Shown here piece after piece: positions 62,704 through 63,513 of a DNA stretch of 63,513 bases; within the stretch, counting starts at the first letter, position 1; the number at the start of each line of letters is the position of its first letter. The translations under genes and the position numbers were made by a program. A model generated the notes under the pieces. That model was not told where the DNA came from and made no database searches. It saw only the letters and a list, made by a program, of their open reading frames with translations. Origin of the DNA: Dendronalium phyllosphericum CENA369 (GTDB taxonomy: Bacteria > Cyanobacteriota > Cyanobacteriia > Cyanobacteriales > Nostocaceae). The DNA lies in contig NZ_JAECZA010000314.1 of the NCBI RefSeq assembly GCF_016056275.1, positions 1 to 63,513 on the forward strand, in the 5' to 3' direction.

Positions 62704-63456
62704 ATGACTGAAGTACTCCAAATCGGCAACCGGACAATTAAGGCTAGCGAACTGATTCCTTTACTAGCTAGTTACCAAATGCTGCCGCAATTGCTGCGGG
62801 AGTTAATTATCGATGAGGCGATCGCATCAATAGAGTGTACCCCTGAAGAAGTAGCCTACGCTCAAAAGCAGTTTTACGCTGAAAAGCAGTTGACACAAGA
62901 AGCCGATATTCAAGCATGGATGGCTTATCACAGTCTGAGTGTCAGTCAACTAGAAACTATTATGCAGCGTAAGTTGAAACTGGAAAAATTCAAGCAAGCT
63001 ACTTGGGGTCACAAATTAGAATCCTACTTTTTTCAGTCTAAGGGAAAACTGGACAAAGTGATTTATTCGCTGCTGCGAACTCAAGATATAGGCATTGCCC
63101 AAGAACTTTACTTCCGCATTCAGGCAAAAGAACAGTCTTTTGCAGATGTCGCACGGGAATATTCCCAAGGCCCAGAAGCCCAAACTGGTGGGTTAGTCGG
63201 GCCAATCGAACTAAATTCCCTGCATCCAGCAATGGTACAACTGCTTTCTAGCAGCCAACCAAATCAGGTGTTACCCCCCACTCGCATTGCTGAGTGGTTT
63301 GTGATTTTGCGATTGGAGAAATTTATCCCCGCCCAACTAGACGAATCGATGAAAGTGCGTCTAATGAATGAACTATTTGAAACTTGGCTACAGGAACAAA
63401 GAAAGCAAATCGCGTCTTTGTCAACTGAATCGGATGTCAATCAAGTTTCAGGTTAA
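62704..63456 (+). CDS. PpiC/parvulin-type peptidyl-prolyl isomerase
   Basis: The 250-residue protein has a SurA-like helical N-terminal part (about 1-115) and a parvulin domain (about 118-215) with FADVAREYSQGPEAQTGGLV and GPIELNSLHPAMVQLL. No signal peptide is seen, so it acts in the cytoplasm. In cyanobacteria, genes of this type often precede peptidase-containing ABC exporters of type I systems; that gene would lie beyond the window. It probably supports export of large substrates such as the two upstream proteins; this is inference from context. Confidence 0.85.
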   Translation: MTEVLQIGNRTIKASELIPLLASYQMLPQLLRELIIDEAIASIECTPEEVAYAQKQFYAEKQLTQEADIQAWMAYHSLSVSQLETIMQRKLKLEKFKQATWGHKLESYFFQSKGKLDKVIYSLLRTQDIGIAQELYFRIQAKEQSFADVAREYSQGPEAQTGGLVGPIELNSLHPAMVQLLSSSQPNQVLPPTRIAEWFVILRLEKFIPAQLDESMKVRLMNELFETWLQEQRKQIASLSTESDVNQVSG

Positions 63457-63470
63457 GAGACATATCGGGG

Positions 63471-63513
63471 ATGAGGGAGATGAGGGAGATGAGGGAGATG
63501 AGGGAGATGAGGG
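63471..63513. repeat. 9-bp tandem repeat running off the window end
   Basis: At least 4.8 copies of ATGAGGGAG start 15 bases after the isomerase stop and continue to the last base. All visible copies are identical, indicating recent slippage. Confidence 0.9.

Noticed and set aside
1-63513. tRNA, rRNA or known riboswitch
   Set aside because: Nothing resembling a cloverleaf, ribosomal RNA segment or familiar riboswitch core was seen in the gaps; a dedicated search could still find a small RNA.

Overview
The window is chromosomal DNA of a filamentous, Nostoc-like (Nostocales) cyanobacterium. The evidence is the abundance of the HIP1 octamer GCGATCGC, an orange carotenoid protein gene with its fluorescence recovery protein partner, PEP-CTERM, DUF4347 and WD40-type genes, and purine-rich and GACAACT-type short tandem repeats between genes. 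I name no species. All functional calls come from reading the translated sequence; no database search was run.

Region 1 (about 0.5-28.8 kb, + strand) is a contractile injection system (CIS) locus of the extracellular/cyanobacterial type. In order it encodes: sheath, tube, an inserted membrane protein, a zinc-ribbon baseplate protein, a 1109-residue disordered protein, a DUF4255 cap/terminator protein, an AAA+ ATPase, a small conserved protein, a peptidoglycan amidase, a DUF4157-OTU cargo protein, a possible tip protein, a CIS_tube-type adaptor, a LysM protein, a spike made as two proteins, gp25, two large baseplate wedge proteins, a gpI-like tail protein and a DUF6519-like protein. Most genes overlap by 1-4 bases and look translationally coupled. 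No integrase or replication genes are visible, so this is not a prophage. Cyanobacterial systems of this family have been reported as thylakoid-anchored; cargo is the less understood part. The best cargo candidate here is the DUF4157 protein ending in an OTU cysteine-protease domain with Cys721 and His832.

Region 2 (28.8-39.6 kb) begins with a MITE-like element and a TnpB relic. Then come a four-gene minus-strand operon for exported or membrane redox-type proteins (unknown secreted protein, mini PepSY-TM protein, cupredoxin lipoprotein, calcineurin-like phosphatase), a divergent ECF sigma/RskA-type anti-sigma pair, and a 2080-residue Ser/Thr kinase-AAA-GAF-PAS-histidine kinase.

Region 3 (39.9-41.4 kb) is the photoprotection pair OCP and FRP, separated by a terminator-like hairpin.

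Region 4 (41.7-48.3 kb) is a tyrosine/homogentisate catabolic module. HPPD, homogentisate dioxygenase and a haem-oxygenase-fold protein lie on the minus strand; a divergent Lrp/AsnC regulator, an uncharacterised 292-residue protein and fumarylacetoacetase lie on the plus strand. No maleylacetoacetate isomerase is present.

Region 5 (48.7-52.9 kb) holds a ClC chloride channel, truncated relics of an MFS transporter and a WD40 protein, and a small ribbon-helix-helix/TOBE fusion behind two palindromes that share a TACCAA half-site.

Region 6 (53-63.5 kb) holds a PEP-CTERM protein, two tandem giant DUF4347/ELWxxDGT/Calx-beta proteins with type I secretion-like C-termini, and a parvulin-type isomerase that probably belongs to their export pathway. 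The two giant genes share a 269-bp identical 3' segment, and each contains two blocks of exactly nine repeat units.
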